Below are positions 8,063-16,716 of a DNA stretch of 24,800 nt, in pieces. A model generated the notes under the pieces. The model made no database searches. It was not told the DNA's origin and saw nothing but the letters and a program-made list of their open reading frames with translations. The DNA is from an uncultured Oscillospiraceae bacterium (lineage in GTDB: Bacteria > Bacillota > Clostridia > Oscillospirales > Oscillospiraceae). How positions within the stretch are numbered: the stretch's first letter is position 1; the number at the start of each line of letters is the position of its first letter. The position numbers and the translations under genes were made by a program. The stretch is from contig CAJOIG010000031.1 of NCBI GenBank assembly GCA_905234575.1, positions 1 through 24,800 on the forward strand, given 5' to 3'.

Positions 8063-9076
8063 TCAGACCTCCCAGCCGAACACGGTTTTGAAGGGCGTGG
8101 ACCGGTCGCTTTCGAACACGCGATGGATGTCCCCGATGCTCCGCACCGGCTCCTCAGGACTGAGGATGGTGCGCAGGCGGCGCTGGGTCCTCTCCGCCCG
8201 CATCAGCTCGATGGCGGCCTCGAAATCCGCCCGCCCGGAGCGGGAGCAGCCCACCATGGTCAGCCCCTTCTCCAGCACCATGCGCGTGGTGACCGGCACC
8301 TGGTTTTCCGACACGCCCATCAGCATCAGCGTGCCCTGGGGCCGGATGTGGCCGATGATCTCCTCGATCGCCGCCGTGCTCCCGTCGCCGCCGCAGCACT
8401 CAAAGGCGTGGTCCACCCGGAGGTCCGCCGGCAGATCGCCGGCGCGGAAGGTGTCGTCGACAAAGGAGAACTGGGCCAGCTTCCGCGGCTGGCGGCCGAT
8501 GATGAAAAGGCGGCTTTTCGGGTAACGCGCCCGCAGGACGTTCGCCACGACGAAGGCCAGGCTCCCGTCGCCCCAGATGCCGATGGCGCCGCGCCGTTCG
8601 TGGGCGACCCGGTCGAAACGCCCGGCGGCATGCACGCCGACGCTGAAAAACTCGGTGATCGCCGCCGTCATGGGATCGATCCCCTCGCAGCCCAGCACCC
8701 GGTCCGGCGCGATGGCCACGAGCTCGCGCATGAAGCCGTCGTGTCCGCTGGACAGGAAGTACGACCCCTCCCGGTAGTTCTCGTAGATGCAGTCCTCCGG
8801 GCGGGTGGGCGTATTCGGGATCATCACCACCGGCTGTCCGACGGAAAACCGCGCGTCCGGCGAATAGACGACCCTGCCGCAGCACTCGTGGATGAGCGCC
8901 ATGGGCAGCTTCTGCCGCAGCACCCTGGCGTCCCGCTGGCCCTGATAATACCGCTGATCCGCGTGGCACACGGCCATGAACTCCGGCCGCACGATGACCC
9001 GGTCCGCAAAGGAAAGGTCCTCGTACTTCACCGAGATCATCCGCGGCGCGGTCAGCTGAAAGATCCGGTTAATCAT
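8063..9076 (-). CDS. tarJ: Ribulose-5-phosphate reductase (NADPH), TarJ
   Basis: TarJ reduces D-ribulose 5-phosphate to D-ribitol 5-phosphate, the substrate for TarI. The 337-residue protein is a medium-chain dehydrogenase that matches TarJ along its whole length as I recall the family: MINRIFQL at the start, CHADQRYYQG (about 37-46), LPMALIHE (about 57-64), IPNTPT, SSGHDGFM, the Rossmann segment GIWGDGSLAF (166-175), SFVDD, DHAFECCGG, and VLEKGLTMVG. Cys37 and His63-Glu64 are the expected catalytic zinc ligands. Its ATG overlaps the tarI stop by 8 bases (ATGATTAA), indicating translational coupling. The pair supplies CDP-ribitol; the acceptor is discussed under the LicD gene. Confidence 0.92.
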   Translation of the reverse strand: MINRIFQLTAPRMISVKYEDLSFADRVIVRPEFMAVCHADQRYYQGQRDARVLRQKLPMALIHECCGRVVYSPDARFSVGQPVVMIPNTPTRPEDCIYENYREGSYFLSSGHDGFMRELVAIAPDRVLGCEGIDPMTAAITEFFSVGVHAAGRFDRVAHERRGAIGIWGDGSLAFVVANVLRARYPKSRLFIIGRQPRKLAQFSFVDDTFRAGDLPADLRVDHAFECCGGDGSTAAIEEIIGHIRPQGTLMLMGVSENQVPVTTRMVLEKGLTMVGCSRSGRADFEAAIELMRAERTQRRLRTILSPEEPVRSIGDIHRVFESDRSTPFKTVFGWEV

Positions 9077-9785
9077 CCGAAAGCTCCCGGACCATGGCCT
9101 GGGCGATCTTGTAGTCGCCGGGGGTGGTGATCTTGATGTTCGTCTCCGAGCCGCGCACGAGATACACCGGATACTGCCGCACGACGCAGATCTTGCAGGC
9201 GTCGGTCAGGACGGCGCGCTCGTCCGCGCTCAGGGACTCGTACAGGCTCTTCAGCAGGCTCATGCGGAAGCTCTGCGGGGTCTGGCCCTGGTACATCCTT
9301 CCCCGCGGCGGGATGGCGGAGATGATCTCGCCGTCGGTGGATTCGACGATGGTGTCCACCGCCGGCATGACGGTATCGCACGCTCCGTGCTCCCGGGCGG
9401 CCGCGATGTTCTCCTCCAGCATCCGCAGGGTGACGAAGGGCCGCACCGCGTCGTGCGTCACGAGGAGGTGCTCCTCGGAAGGGCCGAAGCGCTCCTCGAT
9501 CGCGGCGATGACGTTCATCACCGTCCCGTTGCGGTCCTCCCCGCCCGGGACCACGGCGATCCGGTCCTCCGCGAAAGCGGTATGCTTTGCGACCAAGTCC
9601 TCGGTATAGCCCACCCAGTCGGGATGCACGCCGACATAGACCATGTCGAACTGCCGGCAGGTCAGGAATTTTTCAAGGGTGTGGACGAGGATGGGCTTCT
9701 CGCCCAGCGGAAGAAACTGCTTCGGCATATCTGCCATGTGCATGCGGGAGCCGACGCCCCCGGCCAAAATCGCGCCAAAAATCAT
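9069..9785 (-). CDS. tarI: Ribitol-5-phosphate cytidylyltransferase, TarI
   Basis: TarI (IspD fold) activates D-ribitol 5-phosphate with CTP to CDP-ribitol. The 238-residue length is typical. Visible motifs are the nucleotide-binding ILAGGVGSRM (about 6-15) with PKQFLPLGEKPI, VVPGGEDRNGTVMNVI, VTHDAVRPF, DTIVES, and MYQGQTPQSFR followed by LTDACKI. The MYQGQTPQSF and TDACK motifs favour TarI over the isoprenoid enzyme IspD, and adjacency to tarJ settles it. ATG 9785 has an AAGGGGG site and forms a 4-base ATGA overlap with the upstream glycosyltransferase; the longer open frame up to 10136 is not used. Confidence 0.92.
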   Translation of the reverse strand: MIFGAILAGGVGSRMHMADMPKQFLPLGEKPILVHTLEKFLTCRQFDMVYVGVHPDWVGYTEDLVAKHTAFAEDRIAVVPGGEDRNGTVMNVIAAIEERFGPSEEHLLVTHDAVRPFVTLRMLEENIAAAREHGACDTVMPAVDTIVESTDGEIISAIPPRGRMYQGQTPQSFRMSLLKSLYESLSADERAVLTDACKICVVRQYPVYLVRGSETNIKITTPGDYKIAQAMVRELSDD

Positions 9786-10882
9786 GATCGTTTCCCCCTT
9801 GTAAGGCGTTCGATGAGAGCGATCCACTGATTCAGGATCGTATCCTTTGAAAATTTTTCCAGGTTTTCCTGCGACCGGTCGGACATCTCCTGCCGCAGGG
9901 CGTCGTCCCCCATCAGACGATCCATCGCCGCCGCGAGGGCGTCGATATCCTCCGGCGGGACCAGGATGCCGTCCACGCCGTCCCGGATGATCTCCCGGGG
10001 ACCGGTCAGGACATCGAAGCTGACGATGGGAAGGCGGTTCCCCTTTGCCTCCAGCAGAACCAGAGGCATCCCCTCCCGATGGGAGGGCAGAACATACATG
10101 GCGTACTCCGGGTAACGGGACGCCAGATCGCTGCACATGCCCGGAAGCGACACTACGTCCTGCAGCGAATACCGGGCAACGAGCTCCTTTACCGCCGGCA
10201 TCATCTCCCCGTCGCCGAAAATATCCAGGCGCCAGTCAGGATGGCGGGCCGACACCTTGGCGAAGGCGCGGACAAGATTGTCAAAACCCTTTTCTTTTCC
10301 AAAGCGGCCCGCGGAGATGATCTTTCTGGACGATGCATCATAGGGCTTTGAAGACATGCCGGAGTTATCCAGCCAGTTGTATATGCAGCAGACCTTCGTG
10401 CGGGGCAGGAAAAACCGCCGGATATAATCGTTCCGGCTCTGTTCGGTCAGCGTCACTACCCGGTGGCACAGCAGGGAGCTGATCAGCCGGATGAGCACGA
10501 TGTCCTTCTGGTTCCACTGGTTCATCAGCGCACCATGGTCGCAGAAGATGAGCTTTGTCCGGCAGCGGCCTCGCGCCGCCGAGGCAAGGAAGCCGGGGTA
10601 ATTGCCCTGGATGATGGCCACGTCGATCTCGTTGTCGCGAAAAAAGGAGACGAGCGGCCGCAAAAGCTCCTTGCGCATCTGCCGCAGGCGCGCCTCGTGC
10701 CGCAGCAGGCAAACGTAATGGACGCGCGGGTCCAGGATATACGCAGGGGCTTCCGTGTCCGAGCAAAGATCGGCCACCCAGACCTCATAAGTATCCGCCA
10801 GCGCGTTGGCCAGCGACGCGGTCACCTGCTCTACGCCCCCGGTGACGGACATATTATAATCTATCAAGCATATTTTTTTCAT
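9782..10882 (-). CDS. Glycosyltransferase family 4
   Basis: This 366-residue cytoplasmic or membrane-associated GT-B enzyme would transfer a sugar from an NDP-sugar to the growing lipid-linked glycan. The N-terminal Rossmann half begins MKKICLIDYNMSVTGGVEQV, whose GGVEQV loop is typical of retaining GT4 enzymes. The C-terminal half carries SAGRFGKEKGFDNLVRAF and the E-x7-E donor-site pattern in HREGMPLVLLEAKG. The gene is locked into the operon by 4-base ATGA overlaps on both sides (GT2 gene upstream, tarI downstream). Donor and acceptor sugars cannot be predicted. Confidence 0.87.
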   Translation of the reverse strand: MKKICLIDYNMSVTGGVEQVTASLANALADTYEVWVADLCSDTEAPAYILDPRVHYVCLLRHEARLRQMRKELLRPLVSFFRDNEIDVAIIQGNYPGFLASAARGRCRTKLIFCDHGALMNQWNQKDIVLIRLISSLLCHRVVTLTEQSRNDYIRRFFLPRTKVCCIYNWLDNSGMSSKPYDASSRKIISAGRFGKEKGFDNLVRAFAKVSARHPDWRLDIFGDGEMMPAVKELVARYSLQDVVSLPGMCSDLASRYPEYAMYVLPSHREGMPLVLLEAKGNRLPIVSFDVLTGPREIIRDGVDGILVPPEDIDALAAAMDRLMGDDALRQEMSDRSQENLEKFSKDTILNQWIALIERLTRGKRS

Positions 10883-11862
10883 TGGTTGAGCCCATATATT
10901 TTCCGGTGCATGGCGGAAATGCGCTTATACAGCGGCAGGGAAACGTGGAGCGCCGCCGCGGAGATCCGGCGGCCTTTGGAAAACAACGGGCATCGGACGA
11001 TCTGCTTCCAGTCAGCCCGAAGCCGCGCCAAAACCGCGCCGTCTCTTACGGACGCCGGATCCAGGCCGGCCTCCAGCATGCGGTCAAGCACAACAAAATG
11101 CGCCCACCAAAGCCGAAACACCGCCGCGGGAACAGCGTCCGGCAGACGATCCCTCACGAGAGCCAGCGTGTACTCGTAAGCGTCGATCATGTCGAAGCTC
11201 TTTTCCGAAAACACGGTCGAGGTAATGCTCCCGGCTCTGTGCCAGTAGTTGTAGAGCGGTTCCGTGGTGACGGCGACCCGCTCACACGCCAGCAGGACCT
11301 CCGGCAGAAAAAACGCGTCCTCATACGTCTTCCCGACAGGAAACCGCCGATCACGGCACAACGCCGCGGAATACAGCTTATTGCAGGCGGAACCCGGAAT
11401 GGACCGCCCCTCCAGCATCCGTTCCAGCGCCTCGACGCCGGTACAGACATACTCCTCCGTCATCGCGTGCTGCGGCCGGCGCGAGTTTTCATAGCAGTCA
11501 TAGATGCCGCAGACGGCGACCTGCGCCTCCCTGGCCGCGATCTGCCCGTACAGGACGGCCAGCATATCCGGCTCGGCATAGTCGTCGCTGTCGATGAAGC
11601 TGAGGTATTCTCCCCGAGCGGCCTCGATGCCCGCGTTCCGGGCGTCGCTCAGACCGCCGTTTTTTTTGTGGATCACCCGGATACGCGGATCCGTCCCGGC
11701 CAGCGTATCGCACATCTCCCCGCTGCGGTCGGTGGACCCGTCGTCCACGAGGATCAGTTCAAAATCCCGGAAAGTCTGCGCGAGGATCGAATCGACACAG
11801 CGGACCAGATAGTCCTGCACATTGTATACCGGGACGATGACCGAGATCTCCGGCGTATTCAT
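10879..11862 (-). CDS. Glycosyltransferase family 2
   Basis: A 327-residue GT-A fold transferase for one sugar of the surface polysaccharide. The N-terminal catalytic domain starts ISVIVPVYNVQDYLVRCVDS and has the nucleotide-binding LVDDGSTD (about 39-45), then KNGGLSDARNAGI and the metal-binding DSDD (about 91-94). The C-terminal third is helical and basic, a common membrane-contact tail. I choose ATG 11862 because it has an AAGGAGAG site and begins exactly where GT2 proteins begin; the open frame extends to 12006 but that extension has no family character. It overlaps the next gene by 4 bases and follows the flippase gene by 22 bases. Confidence 0.87.
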   Translation of the reverse strand: MNTPEISVIVPVYNVQDYLVRCVDSILAQTFRDFELILVDDGSTDRSGEMCDTLAGTDPRIRVIHKKNGGLSDARNAGIEAARGEYLSFIDSDDYAEPDMLAVLYGQIAAREAQVAVCGIYDCYENSRRPQHAMTEEYVCTGVEALERMLEGRSIPGSACNKLYSAALCRDRRFPVGKTYEDAFFLPEVLLACERVAVTTEPLYNYWHRAGSITSTVFSEKSFDMIDAYEYTLALVRDRLPDAVPAAVFRLWWAHFVVLDRMLEAGLDPASVRDGAVLARLRADWKQIVRCPLFSKGRRISAAALHVSLPLYKRISAMHRKIYGLNQ

Positions 11863-11884
11863 GGTATCACTCTCTCCTTTCGGA

Positions 11885-13403
11885 TCACGCGCCGCCCACA
11901 CGGCGTGCCAGAACCTCCTTCGTCCGGGCCAGGAGGGACCGGAACTCCGCCGGCTCGCGCAGGATGTTGACCCCTCCGAGCACGACGCACGACGCTGCGC
12001 CCACACAGACCGCGGAGAGGACCCAGGTCCCCCAGCCGCCGTCCAGGGGAACGAAGCGGATGCCGCCCGCCGTCAGGAGCGCGGCGCAAAGCAGATTGCG
12101 CGCCAGGCGCGCCGCGGTCCGTCCCAGGGTGCCGGGAAGGAAATTCTTCGCCGTGTACACGATCACATCGGCGGTCCGGTAGAGATACGATGCGCAGGTG
12201 CCGAGAAGGACGCCGTAGATCCCCCAGCGGAAGATGAGCGCCACCGACACGACAAGGTTGATCGCCGCCTCCAGCACGGCCCGGCCGCGGGTCTGGCGGT
12301 AATGTCCCGCCGCAACGATCACGGTCAGCCCCGGCAGGCGCAGCGTCTGCAGCAGCCCCGCAAGGGTAAACAGCGCCACCAGGGCCCAGCGGACGTACAC
12401 CGCGCTGTCGGCAAAGTCCAGGCTGTACAGCCGGACAAAGGGATACAGCAGCACAGCCATGCAGGTATAGGCGACGAACACCATCATGAAAAAGAGGTAT
12501 TCATAGCTCTGATAGCTGCGGCGCAGGACGTCCGTCTCTCCCAGGGAGATCACCTGGCCGAACGACGGCGCGATGCCGTTCGAGACGGAAGTCAGAAGGC
12601 TCGACAGGCCGTAGCCCACCAGGTTGTAGGTCCCGTAAACGCTGACCTCCACCAGCTTGTTCTGGCCGAGCAGCAGCGTCATCAGGATGATGTCGGTGTT
12701 GTTGCAGATCATACCGACGATCTGGTGCAGCAGCGCCGCCCAGCGCTGGGAAAAGGCCGAAAGATCCGCCTCGGCTCGGAAGCTCACGTGCGGATATTTT
12801 CGCCGGACATACACCGCCACCGCCGCGCTGCGAAGAAGATAGACGAGGGCCGCCGCCCCTTTGACCAACAGGGCCGAGCACTCCGCCCGGATCATGAGGA
12901 TGCAGACCACGGTCATGACCACCGTACCGGCGATCTGCGCCGCGGAGATCACGTAGCCGCGCTGATCGGCCATCAGCAGCACGCGGAACTTTCCCAGGAA
13001 GAAATAGTCCACGAGGCCGTTCACGGACAGCACCAGGATCATTACCCGGACGAACGACGCGTCGCCGATCTCGCTGCGCACCACCGCCGGGTAAATCAGG
13101 ACCAGCGCCGCCACAAGTCCGGCAAAAATAGCCCCGGACCGCAGGTAGAAGCTGCGGGCCGCTGACCCGGTCCAGGCTCCCGCGGGCCAGGGGCTCATAC
13201 AGCGCCACGGTGCCGGCGGCGCCGATTCCCGCCTCCACGAGGCCCATATAGGTAATGAACTGGCTGATGGAGTTCACGAGCCCGTTCACCGGCGACCCGT
13301 ACACCGCAATGAAAAAGCGGGGGATCAGGATACCGGAAATGGCCAGCGTCAGCTGCAGCAGCAGGCTGGCCGCGGTGTTCAGAAGCGCCTGTCGTGTGCG
13401 CAT
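11885..13403 (-). pseudogene. Wzx-type polysaccharide flippase (MOP family), frameshifted
   Basis: The protein would flip the polyprenyl-linked repeat unit across the membrane. The N-terminal part (13403 to about 13166) encodes MRTRQALLNTAASLLLQLTL, PRFFIAVYGSPVNGLVNSIS and a segment ending LARGSLDRV. The rest (about 13165 to 11885) is in another frame, starting SAARSFYLRSGAIFAGLVA and running through many membrane helices. Related flippases have a few residues between the DRV and SAAR-like segments, here missing, so a deletion of size 2 modulo 3 is likely. A 14-base loss would restore 510 codons, a normal Wzx length. Translation as given stops at 12501 in the wrong frame. The start overlaps the licD-like gene by 25 bases with a GAGG site. 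Either the gene is broken or the sequence has an error. Confidence 0.84.
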
Positions 13404-14260
13404 CCGTCCGCCTCGGGCAGGTACTTGTCCCGATACTCCGTGTATGGCCGTTCCGTGTCGACCACAACGGCGTCGTGGCTCGGCACCTGCTTTTCCGCAG
13501 GGGGTAGCTGCATATAGTCCCCGAACGCCGTCCGCAGATAGGTGTCATATCCCACCGGGACCGGCATCTTTTCCCCTTCAAAGTCCAGGAACACCGCGCC
13601 GGCAAAGCATTCCTTCGGGTACTTTTTCATCATGTAGTGTGGGCCCGCGCAGATCTCGGTGATGGCCTCGCAGTCCTCGATCGCGTATTTCGTCATGCGC
13701 TTTTCCGCGCGCCGCCAGATGCGGTATCGGGCCTTGGGGCTCTTTATGAGAGAAAGCGCAGCTTTGCCGATCAGGGCGGTAAGGCCGCCGTGCTTTTCCG
13801 GGACCACCTGGGCGCAGAACAGCTGGTAAACAAGGCCGTTAAAAACCTGGAAAGTCCGCTGCAGCCGGCCGTTCGGCCAGCCGTCGAGCGGGAAGATATC
13901 CATCGAGATGCCGTGAACGATGTCCATGCCAACCTGATAGGGCTTGATCATGGTCGTGGTCCGGTCACGGAGCGTGATATACATGCAGTGATCGTTGTAG
14001 CTTTCCGTGGGGAACAGAAGGACATACTGGTCCGTATCCTTCCAGACGGCCTTCAGCCGCTCATAATCGCTGCGGGGAAGGAAAAAATCCAGATCATCGT
14101 CCCATGGGATGAAGCCCTGATGGCGGACGGCACCGATGCATCCGCCGCCGCAGAAATAGCACAGAAGATCGTTGTCCGCGCAGAAGCGGACAAAAAACTT
14201 CGCCATTTCAAGGTTTTTCTGCTGCACTTCCCGCAGCAGCCGGGGGCTGTATTCCTGCAT
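13379..14260 (-). CDS. LicD/fukutin-family phosphotransferase
   Basis: LicD-family enzymes transfer a phospho-alcohol or phospho-sugar from a CDP or similar donor to a glycan. The 293-residue protein shows the family core: LLCYFCGGGCIGAVRHQGF (about 32-50) followed by IPWDDDLDFFLPRSDYERL (about 51-69), with the acidic DDDLD metal site at 54-58. Pneumococcal LicD moves phosphocholine, but no licA/licB/licC choline genes are in the window. The operon instead makes CDP-ribitol (tarI, tarJ), and the eukaryotic relatives fukutin and FKRP use CDP-ribitol. I therefore infer ribitol-5-phosphate transfer to the polysaccharide. ATG 14260 has an AAGGAGA site, 10 bases after wecB; the open frame further upstream lies within wecB and is not used. 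Confidence 0.86.
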   Translation of the reverse strand: MQEYSPRLLREVQQKNLEMAKFFVRFCADNDLLCYFCGGGCIGAVRHQGFIPWDDDLDFFLPRSDYERLKAVWKDTDQYVLLFPTESYNDHCMYITLRDRTTTMIKPYQVGMDIVHGISMDIFPLDGWPNGRLQRTFQVFNGLVYQLFCAQVVPEKHGGLTALIGKAALSLIKSPKARYRIWRRAEKRMTKYAIEDCEAITEICAGPHYMMKKYPKECFAGAVFLDFEGEKMPVPVGYDTYLRTAFGDYMQLPPAEKQVPSHDAVVVDTERPYTEYRDKYLPEADGCAHDRRF

Positions 14261-14270
14261 ATCGTCTCCT

Positions 14271-15395
14271 TTATTTCTTCCGCGGCGTCCAGGGGTCACA
14301 GGAGCCGTGCTCCAGGACGTCCGCGATTCGGCGGGAAGCAAAGCCGTCCCCGTAGGGGTTGCAGGCCGTGCTCATCGCCTCGTACACCGCCGGATCCTCG
14401 AGCAGCTCGGTGAACGCCCGATAGATCGTCTCTTCGTCGGTGCCCACGAGGCGCAGCGTACCGGCATCCACGCCCTCGGGCCGCTCCGTGGTATCCCGCA
14501 TCACGAGGACGGGGACGCCGTAACTCGGGCACTCCTCCTGGATCCCGCCCGAATCCGTCAGGCAGAGGTAGGATCGGGCTTCGAAGTTGTGACAGTCAAA
14601 CACTTCGATCGGTTCGATGATGTGGATCCGATCGCAGTCTCCCAGCTCCGCCGCCGCCGCCTCGCGCACGAGGGGGTTCATATGGATGGGATAAATCGCC
14701 TTGCAGTCCGGGTGCTCGTTCAGCACGCGGCGGATCGCCCGAAACATCCGGTGCATCGGCTCCCCCAGGTTCTCCCGGCGGTGGGCGGTGATGAAGATCA
14801 GCCGGTCGCCGCCGACCCAGGACAGCTCGGGATGCGTGTAATCCGGCCGGACCGTGTGCTGCATGGCGTCGATGACCGTGTTCCCGGTGATATAGATGCT
14901 TTCGGGGTCTTTCCCTTCCCGGATCAGGTGCTCCGCGGCGAGCCGGGTCGGGGCGAAATTGTACCGGCTGATGATGCCCACCGCCTGCCGGTTGAATTCC
15001 TCCGGATACGGAGAAAAAATATTGTAGGTCCGGAGTCCGGCCTCCACATGGCCCACCGGGACCTGCATATAATAGCAGGCCAGCGCCGTCACGAAGGTCG
15101 TGCTGGTGTCGCCGTGGACCAGGACCACGTCCGGCCGGACCTCTTCGATCACCGTGCGGATCCGGTTCAGGATCTCCGTGGTGATGTCGAAGAGCGTCTG
15201 CTTGTCTTTCATGATGCTCAGGTCATAATCCGGCACGACGCGGAAGGTCCCGAGGACCTGATCCAGCATCTGCCGGTGCTGTCCCGTGACGCAGACGACG
15301 GTCTCGATGCCCGGGCGGGTCTTCAGCTCGTTCACCAGGGGGCACATCTTGATGGCTTCCGGCCGGGTGCCGAAAACCAGCATCACTTTTTTCAT
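14271..15395 (-). CDS. wecB: UDP-GlcNAc 2-epimerase (non-hydrolysing)
   Basis: WecB interconverts UDP-GlcNAc and UDP-ManNAc, giving a ManNAc donor for the polysaccharide. All family signatures are visible in the 374-residue chain: FGTRPEAIKM (about 8-17), VHGDTSTTF with Asp96, HVEAGLRT with Glu118, PEEFNRQ with the Glu132/133 pair, TAHRRENLGEPMHR, and the UDP-binding TDSGGIQEE. ATG 15395 has an AGAGGAGAG site; the longer frame to 15464 overlaps the upstream glycosyltransferase and lacks homology. No UDP-ManNAc dehydrogenase (wecC) is present in the window, so ManNAc may be used directly or oxidised by an enzyme encoded elsewhere. Confidence 0.94.
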   Translation of the reverse strand: MKKVMLVFGTRPEAIKMCPLVNELKTRPGIETVVCVTGQHRQMLDQVLGTFRVVPDYDLSIMKDKQTLFDITTEILNRIRTVIEEVRPDVVLVHGDTSTTFVTALACYYMQVPVGHVEAGLRTYNIFSPYPEEFNRQAVGIISRYNFAPTRLAAEHLIREGKDPESIYITGNTVIDAMQHTVRPDYTHPELSWVGGDRLIFITAHRRENLGEPMHRMFRAIRRVLNEHPDCKAIYPIHMNPLVREAAAAELGDCDRIHIIEPIEVFDCHNFEARSYLCLTDSGGIQEECPSYGVPVLVMRDTTERPEGVDAGTLRLVGTDEETIYRAFTELLEDPAVYEAMSTACNPYGDGFASRRIADVLEHGSCDPWTPRKK

Positions 15396-15409
15396 GCTCC
15401 GCTCTCCTC

Positions 15410-16699
15410 TCAGGCCCCGGTCCCGCGGCGGGCCTCGATCTGCCCGCGGATGATCTCCTCCCACCGGGCGTTAAGGGTCTCGGTGTCGAAGAGCTTGACG
15501 GTCTCCCGGGCGTTTTTGCGGTATTCCTCCATGGCGTCGGCGTCGAGCTCATAGAAATAGCGCACCGCGTCGGCGTACTGATCGATGGAGGCCGCCTCCA
15601 CCACCCTGCCGCATCCGTATCGGGTGATGATGGGGTACTTCCCCTCGTCGATATTGGCCACCACGGGATTCCCCGCCGCAAGATATTCGAACAGCTTGTT
15701 GGAGCTGTTCCCGTACTTCTGGGTGGAGGCGGGTTTCAGGTTCAGGATGTTCAGGCTGCTCCGGGACAGGACGTAGGGGATGAATTTTTTATCCACATAG
15801 CCCTTGAAGATCACGTTGGGGATATGCTCCTTCGCGCACCGCTCGATCAGCGGCTCCCGGTCCGGGCCGTCGCCGTAGATGATGAAGGAGATCCGGTCCC
15901 CGTAGCCCTCCTCGTTGAGCCTTTTCGCGCAGGACACCACCGTGTCGATGTCGTTGGCGGTCCGGACGCTGCCGCAGTACATGACCTTGAACCGGTCCGA
16001 ATCCAGATCCGGGTCCTCCAGCCGCCAGGTCTTCTGGTTCTCGAAGAACTCCGCGAGATTGACGCCGATGTTGATGTAGTGGAACTTCTCCCGGGGGATC
16101 GACCGATCCCAGCCCTTGTCGATGATGTAGTCGTAGGCGCCCTCCCAGGTGAACACCAGCTCGTCGGACTTCCGGTAGACCCATTTCTCAAAGAGGTACA
16201 GCGCCTGGATGATCGGGTTGCTGTTGGAAAAATCCGCGTACTCGACGATGGACAGAGGCCACAGATCCACGATGCTCGTGATGTAGGGCACCTTGAGCCG
16301 GCGGGCGATCTGGATCCCTGCCAGGCAGGACAGGGGCTGGGGCATCGCGGCGATGATGAGGTCCGGCTTGTCGTAGCGCCGGTAGCACCGCATCATGTTG
16401 ACGTAGAAATCCGTCATGTTCAGCACGCGGCTCATTTTCGTCGTGTAGGAGCGGGTGCGGACGAAAACGAAGGGGACGCCGTCCACCGTCTCGTCCCGGC
16501 ACAGCGCGCCGTCCCGGATAAAGTTCAGGTCGGTGTTGTGCACGGCGCTGGAGGCAAAGATAAGGACGTCATAGCCCTGGCGCTGCAGATACTCCGCCAG
16601 GCAGTAATCCGGGATCCGGGGGCAGAACGACGGGCCTCCGGCGTAGTGACTGATGATCCAGACTTTTTTTCGGTTCTGATCCAAGGTATCCATCTCCAT
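15410..16699 (-). CDS. Glycosyltransferase family 4 (WbuB-like)
   Basis: This GT-B transferase of 429 residues probably adds an early sugar to the lipid-linked primer made by the neighbouring sugar transferase. The N-terminus has KVWIISHYAGGPSFCPR, where these enzymes bind the acceptor. The C-terminal donor domain has VMYCGSVRTANDIDTVV, IIYGDGPDREPL, and SSNKLFEYLAAGNPVVANID with the conserved Glu. A wecB-adjacent, WbuB-like GT4 is common in Gram-positive and Gram-negative glycan loci. Start choice is weak: ATGs at 16699 and 16693 are close together, and neither has a well-spaced Shine-Dalgarno site. The upstream stop at 16717 and coupling favour 16699. The final residues (ARRGTGA) look normal. 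Confidence 0.86.
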   Translation of the reverse strand: MEMDTLDQNRKKVWIISHYAGGPSFCPRIPDYCLAEYLQRQGYDVLIFASSAVHNTDLNFIRDGALCRDETVDGVPFVFVRTRSYTTKMSRVLNMTDFYVNMMRCYRRYDKPDLIIAAMPQPLSCLAGIQIARRLKVPYITSIVDLWPLSIVEYADFSNSNPIIQALYLFEKWVYRKSDELVFTWEGAYDYIIDKGWDRSIPREKFHYINIGVNLAEFFENQKTWRLEDPDLDSDRFKVMYCGSVRTANDIDTVVSCAKRLNEEGYGDRISFIIYGDGPDREPLIERCAKEHIPNVIFKGYVDKKFIPYVLSRSSLNILNLKPASTQKYGNSSNKLFEYLAAGNPVVANIDEGKYPIITRYGCGRVVEAASIDQYADAVRYFYELDADAMEEYRKNARETVKLFDTETLNARWEEIIRGQIEARRGTGA

Positions 16700-16716
16700 T
16701 CGGCAGCGATATGTAG

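Noticed and set aside
7262..9130. A 622-codon + strand frame opposite the ligase and tarJ genes
   Set aside because: It is Arg/His/Gln-rich shadow sequence spanning two genes with clear functions on the other strand.
9069..9785. IspD (methylerythritol cytidylyltransferase) as the identity of the cytidylyltransferase
   Set aside because: The MYQGQTPQSF and LTDACK motifs and the overlapping tarJ gene point to TarI.
11863..12006. N-terminal extension of the GT2 protein
   Set aside because: The extension overlaps the flippase gene, lacks family character, and the internal ATG at 11862 has a good Shine-Dalgarno site.
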